A stretch of 64,000 bases of DNA from Aphrophora alni (lineage: Eukaryota; Arthropoda; Insecta; Hemiptera; Aphrophoridae). The position numbers and the translations under genes are program-made. Shown here one piece after another: positions 12,670-25,105 of the stretch; the first letter of the stretch is position 1, and each line of letters opens with the position of its first letter. The notes below the pieces were generated by a model that was not told the DNA's origin, did no database searches, and was given only the letters and a program-made list of their open reading frames with translations. Where the stretch lies: contig OY740765.1 of assembly GCA_963513935.1 (NCBI GenBank), positions 77,597,054-77,661,053 on the forward strand. Reading direction: 5' to 3'.

Positions 12670-13720
12670 ACTAGGTACAAAAAATGGTAATTTAAACTCT
12701 ACAAAATTAAATATAAAAGTTCAATAGAGATAAAGGAGCACCTGTTTCTTATTCTGACATGCTTGAATTCTGAAACATATATATGAAGTCTGTCGCCTAT
12801 CCATTTAAGGCCCTAACCAGTCCACAACTGATTTATTCAATTTTTCATAATTGGCATTTGCTTACAACCAAAAAATTGCTTCAGCATTGAACAAAATTAA
12901 AGTTTGAAGGGAAAATATCAGAACTATATGGGGGGAGGGGGTGTTAAAATTTTACCCATCCAAACTTATCCACTACCTATTATGTCAGTATTGTCATAAA
13001 TGGTGAATTTCCTGTTTTTACAAATATGTTTATACACTTTGTTTTTCAAGTCCTCAATGAATAGAGTTGGCCATTTCAATTGTCTCATCATGAACATTAG
13101 TTCTGCCTTCATAAAACAGCCCACACCTTTTATGCAGATTTCCTTCGTCTATAACTTTTCCCCGTACAATTTCATAAGTTTTCAACAAAGTTTTCATTAA
13201 AAAACCTAATCACAGAATGCACTTTAAAATCTGTGTGATTGGTGATTGACATAGTGTTTTATAATGTAACATAAACACACAACTAATACATACACAGACT
13301 TGAAATGCACTGGCAGTTATTGTAAGAGACCTGTTCAGAGTGCCTGACCTTGAAACTGGGGCTTGTGCAGTTATGGTGTGCAAACAGCTCTTACTTGAAA
13401 AATGACCCTTGTATTTTGAGTAGCAACCTATGTTTGTTATCATTTTTATCTATATAAAATTAAAATTTTAAAACATTATAGCCTACTATTGGTCTTTTAA
13501 TTTAATTGCAAAATATTACAATCACTCTAAAATTATTAGAAAATAAAATTGTGCAATTAGATATTTGTCATATATAATGTTTGAAAGCTCAGAGTTAGGT
13601 TTGTTAAAATTGTGTTTAATTAAAAAAAAAAATCTGTTTAAAATATTATTAAAAATTGTATGTAATAACTTCTGCAAAAAATGTATTTTGTATTCTCAGA
13701 TGTCTTAAAAATATAGTTTT
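12670..13720. other. Intronic sequence without recognisable features
   Basis: AT-rich, no ORF with a recognisable motif and no terminal repeats. It ends in the pyrimidine tract TTTTCTCTTTCAG of exon B. Confidence 0.5.
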
Positions 13721-13729
13721 CTCTTTCAG

Positions 13730-13859
13730 GTTGAATTAGATTCTGGATTAATTATTCTAGCACAGTTAAGAGGAACAACAATATTTAAGTTAACACCTCA
13801 CAACCCTTGTAATATGTCTTGTCCAGAACTTTTAGGAGATTTGCAAGAAGGTGAAATGT
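13730..13859 (+). CDS. Internal exon of the same host gene (exon B)
   Basis: A 130-nt exon follows a strong acceptor (TTTTCTCTTTCAG) and is followed by a consensus donor GTAAGT at 13,860. The open frame is phase 0 at its start, matching the end of exon A. It reads 43 codons, including LIILAQLRGTTIFKLTP and ELLGDLQEGEM, and leaves one base for the next codon. That base combines with the first two bases of exon C to give Leu, so the frame continues as GEMLVFTNYLW. The alternation of short hydrophobic strands with a GE(M/L)LVF-type turn recalls the C-terminal half of cupin/JmjC barrels. The iron-binding His/Asp residues of active JmjC enzymes are not evident here. Confidence 0.75.
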
Positions 13860-14589
13860 GTAAGTAAACAAACTTTGTTTTTAGATTTTACAATGGCATG
13901 ATTTAGTGAGGCTGATTATATTGATGAAATACTTTCCCAAGTTCCATTTTTGGCAGTATTATTTCACAATATATTGAATTATTTTATCAATTCAATGGTT
14001 TTACTGTATCATTTCACCTATTTTAAAGACTACAAGCTATTCAACTTTATAAGAAATGGGATAATAAAATATTCAGTGATAATTTGCACAAAATGAAATT
14101 TTGATGTTTCTTTACAAAATTTGTTACATCTCAGGGACCATCTATTGTAAATTGTTCAAATTTTTACCACTTTTGTTACATATGTTTTACTAAATATTTA
14201 GAACTAGATCAATAATTATTGTAATAGTAAATAAAGATCAATCTTTGAAAATCTTTTTTTAGAAAAAGTGAAATTTAAAAAATATATAGGCCTACAGTAT
14301 ATAAATAAATCTGTCATAAAACAAAACAAAATATCTAAAGAAAGGTTATAATTCTACCTATATATTCAGTTTAGATGTTTCCCTTTGAAATAACATCAAA
14401 TTTATTAAGATATAGCCATAAATTTTTGAGATAATATCAATTTAAAAATGACTTGGCGAATAATTTTAAAAAAGCATAAAATATCTTTTACTAAAGGGGA
14501 AAATTTGTACTCTTAATATTTTTCTATTTTTTTCTCATTATTATCTACATAATAAAAATTTTAAACAGTTTTTTCTAACAAATAAAAAA

Positions 14590-15500
14590 TCCCACTACTC
14601 TGATTAGCGGATCCCTTTAATAATGGAAGACCTATTTCTATAATACCAGTTTTCAGTAAAGTAATCGAGAAGCTTTTTATGAAGAAAAAAAACACTACTT
14701 ACAGAAACTTCACATAATTATAATAAGTCAATTTTGTTTTCTAAAAGGAAAGTCTACAACTGATGCTATTGTCAATTTGATTGACTTTATAGTTCAAGGT
14801 CTTGACAAACATGAAAATATTTTGATTATTTTTCTTGACCTTTCCAAAGCTTTTGACTCAGTACATTTTAAATTAATGCTGAATAAGTTGGAGCACATTG
14901 AAACAAGAAGAACACCTTTATTTTGGATAGACATATCTGCCGAATAGGGCACAATGAATACATGTTGCAGGAGGACTATTTAATGCAGTTCATTTGAATT
15001 ATTGACTCCCAAAGGAATTCTTGGCCCTGTTTTGTTTCTTTTATATACAAATGATATCTGTTCATCTGTTTGTGTTGACAATCTGGTTCAGTATGCACAT
15101 GACATAACCATTAGTATATGAGGAAATGTGCACAAGCTTTGGAACAAAAAGGATTTATTCATTTAAATGCTAAAATAGTTTATAGAAAAAGGTTTAATAC
15201 TTATTTTTGATAAAACGAATTATACTCATTTTAAGTTAAGTAATATAAATACAGAACTAAGACCCACTGTAATGTTAGATGACAACATAATAAAAGAAGT
15301 TGATTCTGTAAAATTTCTAAACTTAGTCATTGATATTAGACTAACTTGAAAACACCACGTTGATTGCATATGTAAACAAATTCATTCTGGGATTTTTAAA
15401 CTAAAAAATCTCAGAAGGTTGTACACGTTCCACACTTTTAACAGCTTATTATGGGTTTGTTCATCTGCACCTGAACTATGAAATCATTGTATGGGGTAAT
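14590..15500 (+). mobile_element. Decayed CR1/Jockey-like LINE, RT part
   Basis: The + strand carries RT motifs in order with intervening frameshifts. A finger region lies near 14,590-14,690. STTDAIVNLIDFIVQGLDKH and FLDLSKAFDSVH (motif A) lie at 14,755-14,868. PKGILGPVLFLLYTNDI (motif B) is at 15,005-15,060. QYAHDIT follows near 15,090, where the catalytic box should read YADD, so one catalytic Asp is lost. The end reads YEIIVWGNS near 15,480, after which LINE similarity stops abruptly. The 3' end resumes at about 18,050. Confidence 0.7.
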
Positions 15501-15504
15501 TCAT

Positions 15505-18045
15505 AAGTTCAGCGAGTAAAAAGGGCTCACCCTCGTACTGGCAAACATCCAAAATCGACCCACACTCCCGAACTAGTTGGCTATGCTTCACCTATAAAAC
15601 ACGTTTTTTGCAATTCAACATTTCGCCCACTTAGGATCGTCCTATCACAATAAAAAAAATAGTGTTGGAAAGCTAATGTTCTGTAGATACATAATCATGC
15701 AAAAAAATACCACAAAATGTTATAAATAATATTCCACAAATTGCTGAAGTTCACGTATTTTTGATACGTAACGTCAAATATTTGCGGTAACAATTTGTAA
15801 ACAAAACTAACGTCATGTTTGTCTATTCTTAATTTGACATTTCTGTCAAACAGATCGAACATAACACTGTTCGATAGATCGCATCTTTCTCATCCAATCT
15901 GTGGTTTTCATATGTTTCTAGGTGAAATAGTTTTTATTATATAAAAATTAAACAAAATCAAGAATTTTAACTCCTTTTTACACGCTAAAAATTACATTTT
16001 TTTCAATTCAACTTTTATCCTAGTAAATATTATTTTATCTAAATGCATAATATACCATTGTAAAGGTAATATTTCAATCTTTCACAACCAAGTTTAGCAA
16101 AATCCATCACACGGAAAATCTATTTTCTAGAACTCGATAAAGTCGCTGACTTTTTCGCTAGATGGCGGCACTTGTCTTGATCGGGAATATGTAGACAAAT
16201 CTGTTCTCTATGTTCACATAATTTTACGAATTGGTAAAACTTGTCCAAATGTTACAATTTGACAATATTATATAGTATTTTTCTTTCTCTTTTGAACTAT
16301 GAAGTCGAAATTATCCTAAGTTTATTAGTTATATCCATTCTACGAAGTGTTCTACTGAATTTTCTGGCTGCTTTCGAGGTTAGTAAGTTGACTGTTTCTT
16401 GTCTCGTATTATTGTGAATAATTAAAGTCCATTGAACCGGTTTTTTTATTATATTTTGTTTATACAAAGTATAATAAATGCATTAGTGTTTGTGAATTGT
16501 TTTTGTTTTGAGTGGATGAAACAAATACAGTGTTATTTTATCATTTCATCAGTGTTAAAAAATTAAAATTAGCCTAGACTTAGAAACCATGTGGATTTTG
16601 AACAAGCTAGGTTTATATTTTATCATTTTCTTCTTTTATTTTGTTTATACAAATTACAATTAAAGTTTTAGGGTTTTTAGAGTGAATTGTTTGATTTATT
16701 ATTCAATATTATAGGTTTTATTTTATAGGCTTAGCACAATTTCATGATCCACATGGGTTGTAAGTTAGGTATTTATAAATTGATTTTTTTGAGTGACTTT
16801 TCATATCAACCTAGACTATCTGGATGCCATTCAAAATGTAAGTACACAAAATTTAATTTAATACATTATATTATTCATATATTTGATTTTATATTATCAT
16901 TTACATGTTGTATGAATGAATTTATCATTTACATGTTGTATGTAAGAACCTTTGAAAAATGACCTAACCTAGTTGTACCACTTTATATATAAACATAGCT
17001 ATATCCTTATAAAAACTGTATAAATTGATTTAGACTTTTACCAACATTTATTCACAACTATATTGCAAAACTTTTGTATATTTTAAAAAAATTCTAAAAT
17101 TTTTTTTATATGGTTTATATACCTATTTCTGAGGAATTTTGCCTCGGTTACAGGGTAAATTTGTTGATTCCGTACGTAATAACTACTCTAAAATGTTTCC
17201 ATATATATATATATATTTTTTTTTTTGCATTACACACATAAAATCTATGTATCTTTGTGAGAACATAGGTAATAAAAACTTTTGTTTTGAATAATAATAA
17301 TATTTTTGGTGATTTTTTGAAAATAGTTAGCCAATATTCACTTTTTACGTAAAAATGTACCACGTCTAATGAAAATTTTAAAAATTGATTTTTCTTTTTA
17401 GCAACTTTTATCCACAAATATATTACAAATCTCTAGTAATACTTCAAAAAAAATCAAAAAAAAAAAATGTATGGTGTACATTACCATTTCTGTGAAATTC
17501 TTGCCTACGTTACGATCCGATTTTTGAATATTTTACATAGTAACCCTAATTTTTTTACATCTATCATTTTTTTCACTACACAGCTAAATTCTATGTACCT
17601 TTCTGAATACAATGACATATAGAAGTTGTGTAAAAGATATATATTACTATTTTTAGTGACTTTTTGAAAATAAGATGATCAAATTACCTTTTTTCGTAAA
17701 TTTTTTTTTTTTATTTAGAAAATGTAACAAATTTTTTTTCTTCTAAATATATTCACAAATATTACACAAAACTTTTGTATATCTTAGAAAAAGGTGGTAA
17801 GCTTTTGATTTTGGATGATACAGGTTTTTCCTGAAAAATGATAACTTCGTTTTTGACATGTAACATACTTACTCCAAAACCGTTTCAATTGTTTTTTGTT
17901 TTTTTTTACATAGATGAATTCTATGCATCTTTCTGAGAAAAATGATGTCTTATAAGTTAGGTTTTGTATAAAAATAATATATTTTATGAATTTTTTGAAA
18001 ACAAAACCTTTAACATGCGCCCGTTGTGCCAGTTCTAGGGATATG
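15505..18045. other. Approx. 2.5-kb insertion of unknown type splitting the LINE
   Basis: LINE coding similarity stops near 15,500 and resumes near 18,050. The inserted sequence lacks any recognised protein. Near its edges are CGTACTGGCAAAC (15,535) and, inverted, GTTGTGCCAGTTC (18,024). This suggests weak subterminal inverted repeats, though no clean target duplication was found. The right third is a three-unit tandem repeat. ORFs inside it (16,744-16,962; 17,148-17,417) have no recognisable content. Confidence 0.4.
17035..18003. repeat. Three diverged tandem units of about 280-360 bp
   Basis: Units begin near 17,035, 17,396 and 17,726. Each has the same order of landmarks. First comes 'CA(A/C)TTTTAT..CACAA.TATATTRCAAAACTTTTGTAT'. 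Then 'CATTTCTGWGRAATTYTTGCCT' and a T-run follow, next 'AAATTCTATGTACCTTTCTGARWAYA', and last 'TGAMTTTTTGAAAA'. This is seen directly on reading. Divergence is high, so the array is old. Confidence 0.65.
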
Positions 18046-18049
18046 TTTA

Positions 18050-18420
18050 TCTTTGAATTATTATTATATACAAAATTAAAGTGTCACCATTCTGCAAAGA
18101 GATACACAATTAAGGTACACAATTCAGAAATTTGTTGAGATTAGGCCAACTCAACAAATCTCAAGCTAGGATCTCAATCTGAATCTAAAGCTGTTGTAGC
18201 TCTGTATAATAAACTTTCCAAACTTTTAAATACTACTTAGAATGTTCATACATTTAGAAATAGCCTTAGACAACTTTTGCTGTCTGATCTTTTTATTTTG
18301 AGGGGGAGTTCTTTCAACATAGAGATTTTAAGGAAGCTCCCACTTATGGTATTTTACCATTTATTATTTATTGTTTCTGAGTTTAAGTTTTTATTGTATG
18401 TTTTACTGACCTATAAATAA
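18050..18420 (+). mobile_element. 3' end of the split CR1-like LINE
   Basis: The + strand reads IFELLLYT, then SKAVVALYNKLSKLL, then HTFRNSLRQLLLSDLF, with one stop. This matches the C-terminal tail typical of CR1/Jockey-type ORF2 proteins and continues the fragment that stops at 15,500. Stops and frameshifts make it a dead copy. Confidence 0.55.
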
Positions 18421-18429
18421 TATTATGAC

Positions 18430-20820
18430 AATTTACATGTTTTTATAACTTGTGTAGAAACAAAGATATGAAACCATTTCCATATTTTTTTTAAATATGG
18501 AAATATTAATATGAAACATAAATATAGAAGAACGAAGCTTTCACCAAAATTTTTCAAATCTTTTAAAGATATTAAATTGGTAAGAATAGAATAAAAGCAT
18601 TCTTATATTTTAAAAATTAAGAAAAATCATGTTTTGTGTTATTTTGGAATATTCTGTATGAGGTAGTGAACATTTATATCACCTTGTATATACCTAAAGT
18701 CAAGAGCTTAATTACAATGTGTTGCACATTTTTATAACTTGTGTAGAACCAAATATATGAAACACTTTCTATATATTCTCCACACTGTATGTTATATACA
18801 TAGTGTATCAGACCACCCATGCGATATGTATAACGGTCAAACAAATCAGTTTAGACACTTGGTTCCAACTTTAACCTCACTATAGTATATTGCATCAGAA
18901 GATTTAGGAATTTTTTTTTCAAAACCCAGTGCTCCAAACGGTTTATTGAAGGAGTGGGGGGATTAAATCAATTTCAAATGCAAACATAGGTCAAGTGATA
19001 TATCATTTTAAGTATACATTTTGGGAAAAAATGTTGACACACTATGTTCCGTTTCAAGACGACTACCATAAATGAAGAAAATTTTGACTTTTGCAATTCT
19101 ATTTACTATCAGTAAACAATGTTATACTCAAACACCAAAATTTTACCAAACATTGCTGATGAGACAAAGGAATGCAGTTATATCAATAAATAGTGAGGAA
19201 GTGTTGTGTGTGGTGGAAACATTCCCAACAAGAGTTGAACTTTGTATTGGGAACGGTGGAACACACTTTGAGAATCTTCAGATTTTTTAAGTTAAACTGT
19301 AGTAGATTGGTTTGGTATCATACTTAAGCTTTTTTATTTTATTTTCATTTCGTAAATTTAAGCTAAATATTGGTAGTGTTGTTAATACAATAATTAGTTA
19401 TAATTTTTATTCTATTGATATATTATTACATTTTCAAAAGATTTCCACGATAATAGCTTTACAAAATAAATTTCTCAGTTTTGTGCTAGTAAATTAATTT
19501 TAAAAAAACAAAGTTGTAAAGTTCAGTTTGTTTTTATTTACTAATTATACATTTTCCAAGAATAATAAATACTAATGAATTTATTATTTAATCTTTTTTA
19601 TGCTTTCCATTTATTAACAAGAAAAGGGGGATATAAAACATAAAAATCAGTTTTTTTGCTGTCATTTTGAAATGATTAGAGATATGACCAAACATTATAC
19701 ACACAAAAATATTACCTTGTTAGACTGCTTTAATTTTATAAACCCACATTGTTATTTGACATTTTTTAGATAAGAACTTTTTCAATATCCGAAATTTTAA
19801 ATGTTGGAAAACATGTGAAAAAGGCCCAAATTTGATATTGTTGGAAAGGGTTTTCATCAGCAGTGTTTGGTAAAATGTTGGTGTTAAGAACAACATCATT
19901 TAGTGGTAATAAATAAAATTGCAAAAGTCAAAAATTTTTATGTTTATGGCCACCATCTGAAAACAGGATAAAGTATAAACTTATTTCCAAAATGTATATT
20001 GAGTGTTTAGTTGTACATATATTAATTGTAGCCTATTGCCTTGTTGAATGCAACTCTATCATCACATACAACAAATTAATGTGAAGTATGAAGTTGTTAC
20101 TGATTTTCTGAAAAAAAAACACTTTTATGATTTCCTGTATTTTAAAAATTGTATTTATATGTTTTGCAAATAATATTTTTGTGCAACTTATATATTAATA
20201 CACATTTTACAATGTCTTTCATTGATATGCAAATCTTTGATTTATATGCAGTTGACGCTCTCAATTTGTTTTCATGAATTTTACACTTTTCATCCATTTA
20301 ACAAATATTTTTGGTGTTCTCAATTTAATAAATTAAAATTTTACTGTTTTTGTATTATACAAAGTTTGTAAGCAGATTCAATTGTATTACTCTTACATGT
20401 ATTTATTTTTTATAATTTGTAATATGTGTATCTCTTTAATTAGACATTCATTATAAACTAAATTTTAATCTCTGACTTTATTTTAGCGAAATTCTGTTGT
20501 TCTCTTTTCAACATTGATTTAATAAATTCTTAATTTTGATTTTGTTTTAAGCATTAAAATTTAACTGATTCACAATATAAATATATTACTTATTTATTAT
20601 GGATAGGAAACACTGGCTTACCTTGGAAAGTGGTTCTTCGTAATACTACACAAATAAGAAAACGTACAATAAAACACTAAAGTTCTTAAATATTTCATAA
20701 ACACTGTTAACTTTCTCAATCAGTAGAAAGTATAAAAAGAAGATTAAATTGTTGCAATATGATTGTAATATAGGCTATGTGGCCTATTAACCTCTTACTT
20801 ATTTATTATGTTAGTTTCAT
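18430..20820. other. Intron B-C: no supported gene
   Basis: AT-rich sequence. The ORF at 19,072-19,290 begins MKKILTFAILFTISKQCYTQ, superficially like a signal peptide. It has no splice or promoter context and no recognisable domain, so I do not call it a gene. The 19,312-19,497 frame is hydrophobic, low-complexity translation of AT-rich DNA. Confidence 0.5.
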
Positions 20821-20828
20821 TTTTTCAG

Positions 20829-20932
20829 TGGTTTTCACAAACTACTTATGGACTTTCAAGTATTACCCAGGACATCATTTGGACAGTGTTGCAATCCTTA
20901 CAGAAACTGTCTGGGATGACACGAATTCATGA
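20829..20932 (+). CDS. Terminal coding exon of the host gene (exon C)
   Basis: The exon starts after CATTTTTTCAG. The first two bases complete the codon left open by exon B (T|TG, Leu). The frame then reads VFTNYLWTFKYYPG, followed by SVAILTETVWDD, to a TGA at 20,930-20,932. The other two frames would also be readable for a while, but only this one fits the splice phase. The junction gives GEMLVFTNYLWTFKYYPG, which looks like a continuous folded domain and supports the phase choice. The protein may end with a cupin/JmjC-like beta segment; the exact family is not recognised. The 3' UTR runs to the AATAAA at 21,163. Confidence 0.7.
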
Positions 20933-21162
20933 TTCAACTTACCATGTTTTGTGATTAACCTAATGAATAATAATTATAAAACATTTTACGTCATCTTTTC
21001 TTGGGTTAATTAAATGTAAAAATTTAAATGTTTGTTTTAAATTTAATTACCCTAAAATATTGTATTATTTTTTCGAAATGAATATAATTTGTATTAAATT
21101 TTACCAGAAGTGTTTAGAAATTTTTTCAACTGTAAGGAGTTGTAATATTTATTATAATTCTA

Positions 21163-21168
21163 AATAAA
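21163..21168 (+). terminator. Polyadenylation signal of the host gene
   Basis: AATAAA lies about 230 bp after the exon C stop codon and is followed by GT/T-rich sequence (21,190-21,215), the usual arrangement for a cleavage site near 21,180-21,190. Confidence 0.6.
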
Positions 21169-21884
21169 GTACCCTTTACTTACTCAATTTGGTTGAGATG
21201 TTATTGTTTGGTGTTCCATGAAATTTTTACCATCGGTTGGTGTTTGAGTATGTGTGAGTGATCTATACCATAGCATCACAGTACCTCTAAGGCTCAGCTC
21301 AAGCCGACACTACTGCACTGATATAAGATCTGATCTACTTCTACCTAATAAACACACCTTAACTAAAGTAACAAACACAGTGGAGTAGCTCACTTGTTAT
21401 CTAGTTGGTAGCTTACTCACTTATCAACTGGAATATACATCAATATTTCTTTGAGTATGAATGCAATAGAACCTAGCAGATTATCTAGATGAACACTGGT
21501 ACCCTAGTGGGAAGCAGAAAGAATCATTTCCTCGATTGTTTACATCTTTCCAAGCAGGCAGCTAAATTCTGCGCATGAGTGCTCTTTTTACTTTTACTTC
21601 AGGCTTGAGGAATTGTCAGTGAGTTTATTCAGAGAAATAGATATACAAAAATTAATACTGCGTATATTTTATGACTCAAAGTCATAATACAATATCATGA
21701 CTATTTGTCCAAAAATGTCTATTCATCTTATGTGAAAATGGGATTAAGGTTCCTAAAAGTGCCAGAAAAAAAAGTACACAATCGAAAAATATAGGCCATA
21801 CATGAAATATGTATTAATATTCAATATATGTTTTAAAACTTCAAATTTCTGTCATTACCAATAATTAGCAAGTGTATATATTTA

Positions 21885-21960
21885 TTATTCCATTCTTATA
21901 CATCTCAAGTTCTCTCATTATCAATATGTAAATAGTTAGAGTGTACATATAATTAATATT
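21885..21960 (+). repeat. Isolated copy of the 39-40.8 kb minisatellite unit
   Basis: The sequence TTCCATTCTTATACATCTC..TCTCTCATTATCAATATGTAAATAG..GTGTACATATAATTAATATT closely matches the consensus of the array 17 kb downstream. One unit stands alone here. Confidence 0.7.
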
Positions 21961-21989
21961 AGTAGAGTCTGTGGCACTTGAGAACAAGG

Positions 21990-22135
21990 CCAATCAGAGG
22001 GCTTCATTTGGTCACGTGACCTAAGACTCATCCCTTTGGCCAATTTAAAAGGTGAAACGGTTTCTGTCAATCTGCATTTATATAGGAATAGGTACCATAT
22101 TTAACAACCGTAGTCAACACAAACAAACATCAGTA
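21990..22135 (+). promoter_or_regulatory. Promoter-like region upstream of the capsid-like pseudogene
   Basis: CCAAT motifs occur at about 21,990 and 22,040. TTTATATAGG (about 22,076) is a TATA-like box, and CATCAGTACGAG (about 22,128) resembles an arthropod initiator (TCAGT). The pseudogene's first ATG is at 22,210. Confidence 0.4.
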
Positions 22136-22209
22136 CGAGTAAACCCTTGGGCGAGTTAACACAGCAAAATATTTGACACCTCAGAGTGTTGGATTCAAAG
22201 TTACCAAAA

Positions 22210-23440
22210 ATGAAACTGTTGGCAATCGATAGTGACACAGAATACAATGACATCATCAGTGGGCTAGAATAGCATACTCACAGACCGTACATGTCTTCCA
22301 TATACGGAAACATAATGATGGAATTCGCATTTTAATAATTCAACAGGATGTGATCACTACACCCTTCAAAAGTATATTATACATTACAGGTACACCGAGC
22401 GGTACAGACAAACTGTGCAACAGCTCTAACAGAAATAATTTATCAATAATGCCGTAGCCTTTCTATATGATGATATTAGATACGAGATAGCCTCTAATGA
22501 ATTGGACCGAACTAGAAATGTAGAAATTTTGAGTACATTTAAGAATCTATTGTCGTTGTGAGAAAATGAGACGAATAAACTCAGCAATGTTGGCAGATTG
22601 GGTGTTGGTGAGACGATTATTGGAGTGTTTAAACTCTCTGTACCTTTTAAAATGTTTATGGGATTTTTGAAGACTATAAGAAGATCGTGGTGAATGTGAA
22701 ACAAGAACTCATACTTTTGAGATCATCAAGTGATCTGAACACAATATACATTGCTGATGCAGCTGACGTTGAGCTCAAAATAACCTGTATACATTGGAGA
22801 GTCCCTCACCTGATATTGACCAATACCTATAGATTGAAAATTTTGAAAATGATTTAGGGAGACAGTCCCGTACACCTTCCTTTCCAGTCTTGTAAAATTC
22901 ATAAATATCCAAGTCTCCCCCAGGCAACACAAATTTCACGGACCGTTAAACCGGCTAATCAGCTGGAGAAACCCCAATACGTTATATTGGCTATCCAAAC
23001 GTATAGAAAGAATTGCATTAAAAAGGATGCCATTCTGTTTGACAGAAACAGTAATACCAATGTAAAACTGTACTTGAATTCACTGTATTTACCTTATGGC
23101 AATTTACACAGCGATATGTCAATCGTGTACAAGATGTATACATGATTTCAACAATCGTATTACAAGTGTGATCCATCTCCGTGCCTCGATTTTTACAACT
23201 TTACGATTAAAGCTCTGATATTTGTAATAGATAGTTCCAAACAGAATGATTCTATTAAATCAGGCCCTTAGGACGTATGCCTAGAAATTGAGGCTTCCAC
23301 TAATATAATTGCCAAATACTGCAGCCTATTTTTTATTCTCATGACTCGCATATTATGTACAATCTCCTTTCTGGAACGGTTAAAAAGGTAGTGATTTAGA
23401 TGTGGTGGGGGGTATAATAGTACCAATACACTCAAGTAGT
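22210..23440 (+). pseudogene. Decayed double-jelly-roll capsid-like protein gene
   Basis: The + strand from ATG 22,210 carries about 400 codons' worth of broken coding sequence. Readable blocks in order are AIDSDTEYNDIISGLE, FLYDDIRYEI and ELDRTRN (22,450-22,520), VPFKMFMGFL (22,640), LYLPYGNLH (23,085), YKMYT..FQQSYY (23,130-23,160), and DSSKQNDSIKSGP (23,229-23,265) followed by DVCLEIEAS. At least six in-frame stops (for example TAG near 22,268, TGA near 22,560, TAG after 23,265) and several frameshifts break it. To my recollection these blocks belong to an arthropod family that databases label 'double jelly roll-like', related to capsid proteins of adintovirus/Polinton-type DNA viruses. 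The block order is seen; the capsid role is inferred from family membership. Confidence 0.55.
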
Positions 23441-23502
23441 TCATTCTGTGATGAGACATCATGTGTATTACATATCAGGGACTGTTCACGTCTTCCTTGA
23501 TC

Positions 23503-23775
23503 ATGCCTAAAGAATCTGTTGAAATTGAATACAGATCTTCGGGTTCCGATATTGTATATGTTTTGGTGGATGGAATAGACTTGATTTATCATAACCATTA
23601 TTGTAACTATGTGAACAGGATGAAGAAAGCGATATAAAATACTATCAATTAAATTTCGACAATGACCCATTTTTACATGAGTTTCCTTTGTGTACAAATC
23701 GATATTGATGAGCACAACAACAGTCAAACAGAGGAATTTGAAGTGATAGTGAATGGGGAAGACACAGCGTGACCA
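23503..23775 (+). pseudogene. Small coding-like remnants after the capsid-like gene
   Basis: Two short + strand frames follow. ATG 23,503 runs 44 codons to TAA 23,635 (contains ESVEIEYRSSGSDIVYV and LVDGIDLIYH). ATG 23,665 runs to a TGA near 23,773 (contains DEHNNSQTEEFEVIVNGED). Their residue composition looks protein-like and orientation agrees with the pseudogene upstream. I do not recognise either. They may be the pseudogene's C-terminus or a neighbouring gene. Both end where a LINE tail begins at 23,784. Confidence 0.35.
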
Positions 23776-24778
23776 GATATAAAGTAAGTAAGTAAATGCT
23801 TTATTGCCGTTAAACATTTTACAATGCAATGGGCAAAGGTCAAAAAATTACATGTGTACATAAAATTATAAATGTAATAAAGATACAAATTGTGATATTT
23901 TTAAACCTAAAATAATTTCACTTTCATTAAAAAAGTACAATATAACAATAAAAATTAAATAATGATAACAAATAATTACAATTGTACAAAAATATTTAAC
24001 CATTAAAACTACTAAAAGACAACCTATTGTAATAAATATTTAAAAACCTAACGAACTTGTGTCACAAACCATTTAATCCTAATCAGAGTAGAAAGCTTTT
24101 AGTTTCAGCCAGTTACTGACTCTTAATTTAAAATTTATTAAACACTTGTTGTCCAAGTCCCCTCAGGTAATTTATTACAAAGTTTTATTTTTATACATAA
24201 ATGGCTCTTGTTAGTTTTTTGAAGAATTACAAGTATTCAATCTATAAGATATTTATTTCTAGTACTGTAACTATGAATCTCTTTCCTGAGAATATAACAT
24301 TTTCCTTGACATTTAGTAAATATATAAACTGGGTAATGTCATTATTTGAAATTCTTTAAATATGGGCAGACAGCTATCTCTTTTTGGAACATTCTTTAAA
24401 GTTCTTAATATTTTCTTTTGCCAAACAAAAACTCTTTGTGAACTACTGCTATACCATACGTCAAGTTTGAATAGGAAAATGCATAGTACACATTAATTAG
24501 CATGTCTACACTGATACAGGACCTTAATTTGGGGCATTAAATAAGTTACTCTAGCTAATTTGCTACATACATTTGTTATGTGACACTCCCAACTCAACTG
24601 ACAATCGAAATGTATACTCAACAATTTCACAGTTTTAGTAGTTCAAACTGTTCAGTGAAAAGACCAAATTTTCTGTTTTACTGTTGTAAACAACAAATGA
24701 GTTTGCTTTGAACCACTGCAACTTATTCCAGTGCTTTTTCCAGTTCTAACTTTAAAACTTCAATGCTATTACCACTGT

Positions 24779-25105
24779 TTAAAAATGTGGTGTCATCTGC
24801 ATATAAAATAGATTTAAAGGCATATTAATAGAAAAGTCATTTACAGCCACAACAACGAGGAAAGGACCCAGAACTGATCCCTGTGGTAAATCAATTTTTA
24901 CAGTTTTGAAATTAAATTTATCCTGGCCTTGAACAACCATTTGCTGTCTATCACTAAGATAAGACTGAAACAAATTTAATTCAATGACTCCAATTCCATA
25001 GGAACAAAGTTTTTCTAAAAGTAATTTATGGAGAATACTTTCGAAAGCTTTAGATAAATTGATTAGTGTAGATGAAGTGTATTCTCTATTTTCAAAATTC
25101 AACAA
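24779..25105 (-). pseudogene. LINE reverse transcriptase fragment
   Basis: A 108-residue open segment shows INLSKAFESILHKLLLEKL (motif A, where the usual second acidic position is degraded to E) and DLPQGSVLGPFL (motif B). The catalytic YADD-type box should follow; here it reads FYMQM, so the enzyme is inactive. It belongs to the CR1-like element ending at 23,784. Upstream RT finger sequence around 25,130-25,680 (for example SINAAVQPKNRLVSDNYS) is present in another frame. Confidence 0.7.

Noticed and set aside
19072..19290. Possible secreted protein starting MKKILTFAILF
   Set aside because: No promoter, splice signals, Cys pattern or family; sits in intronic repeat debris.
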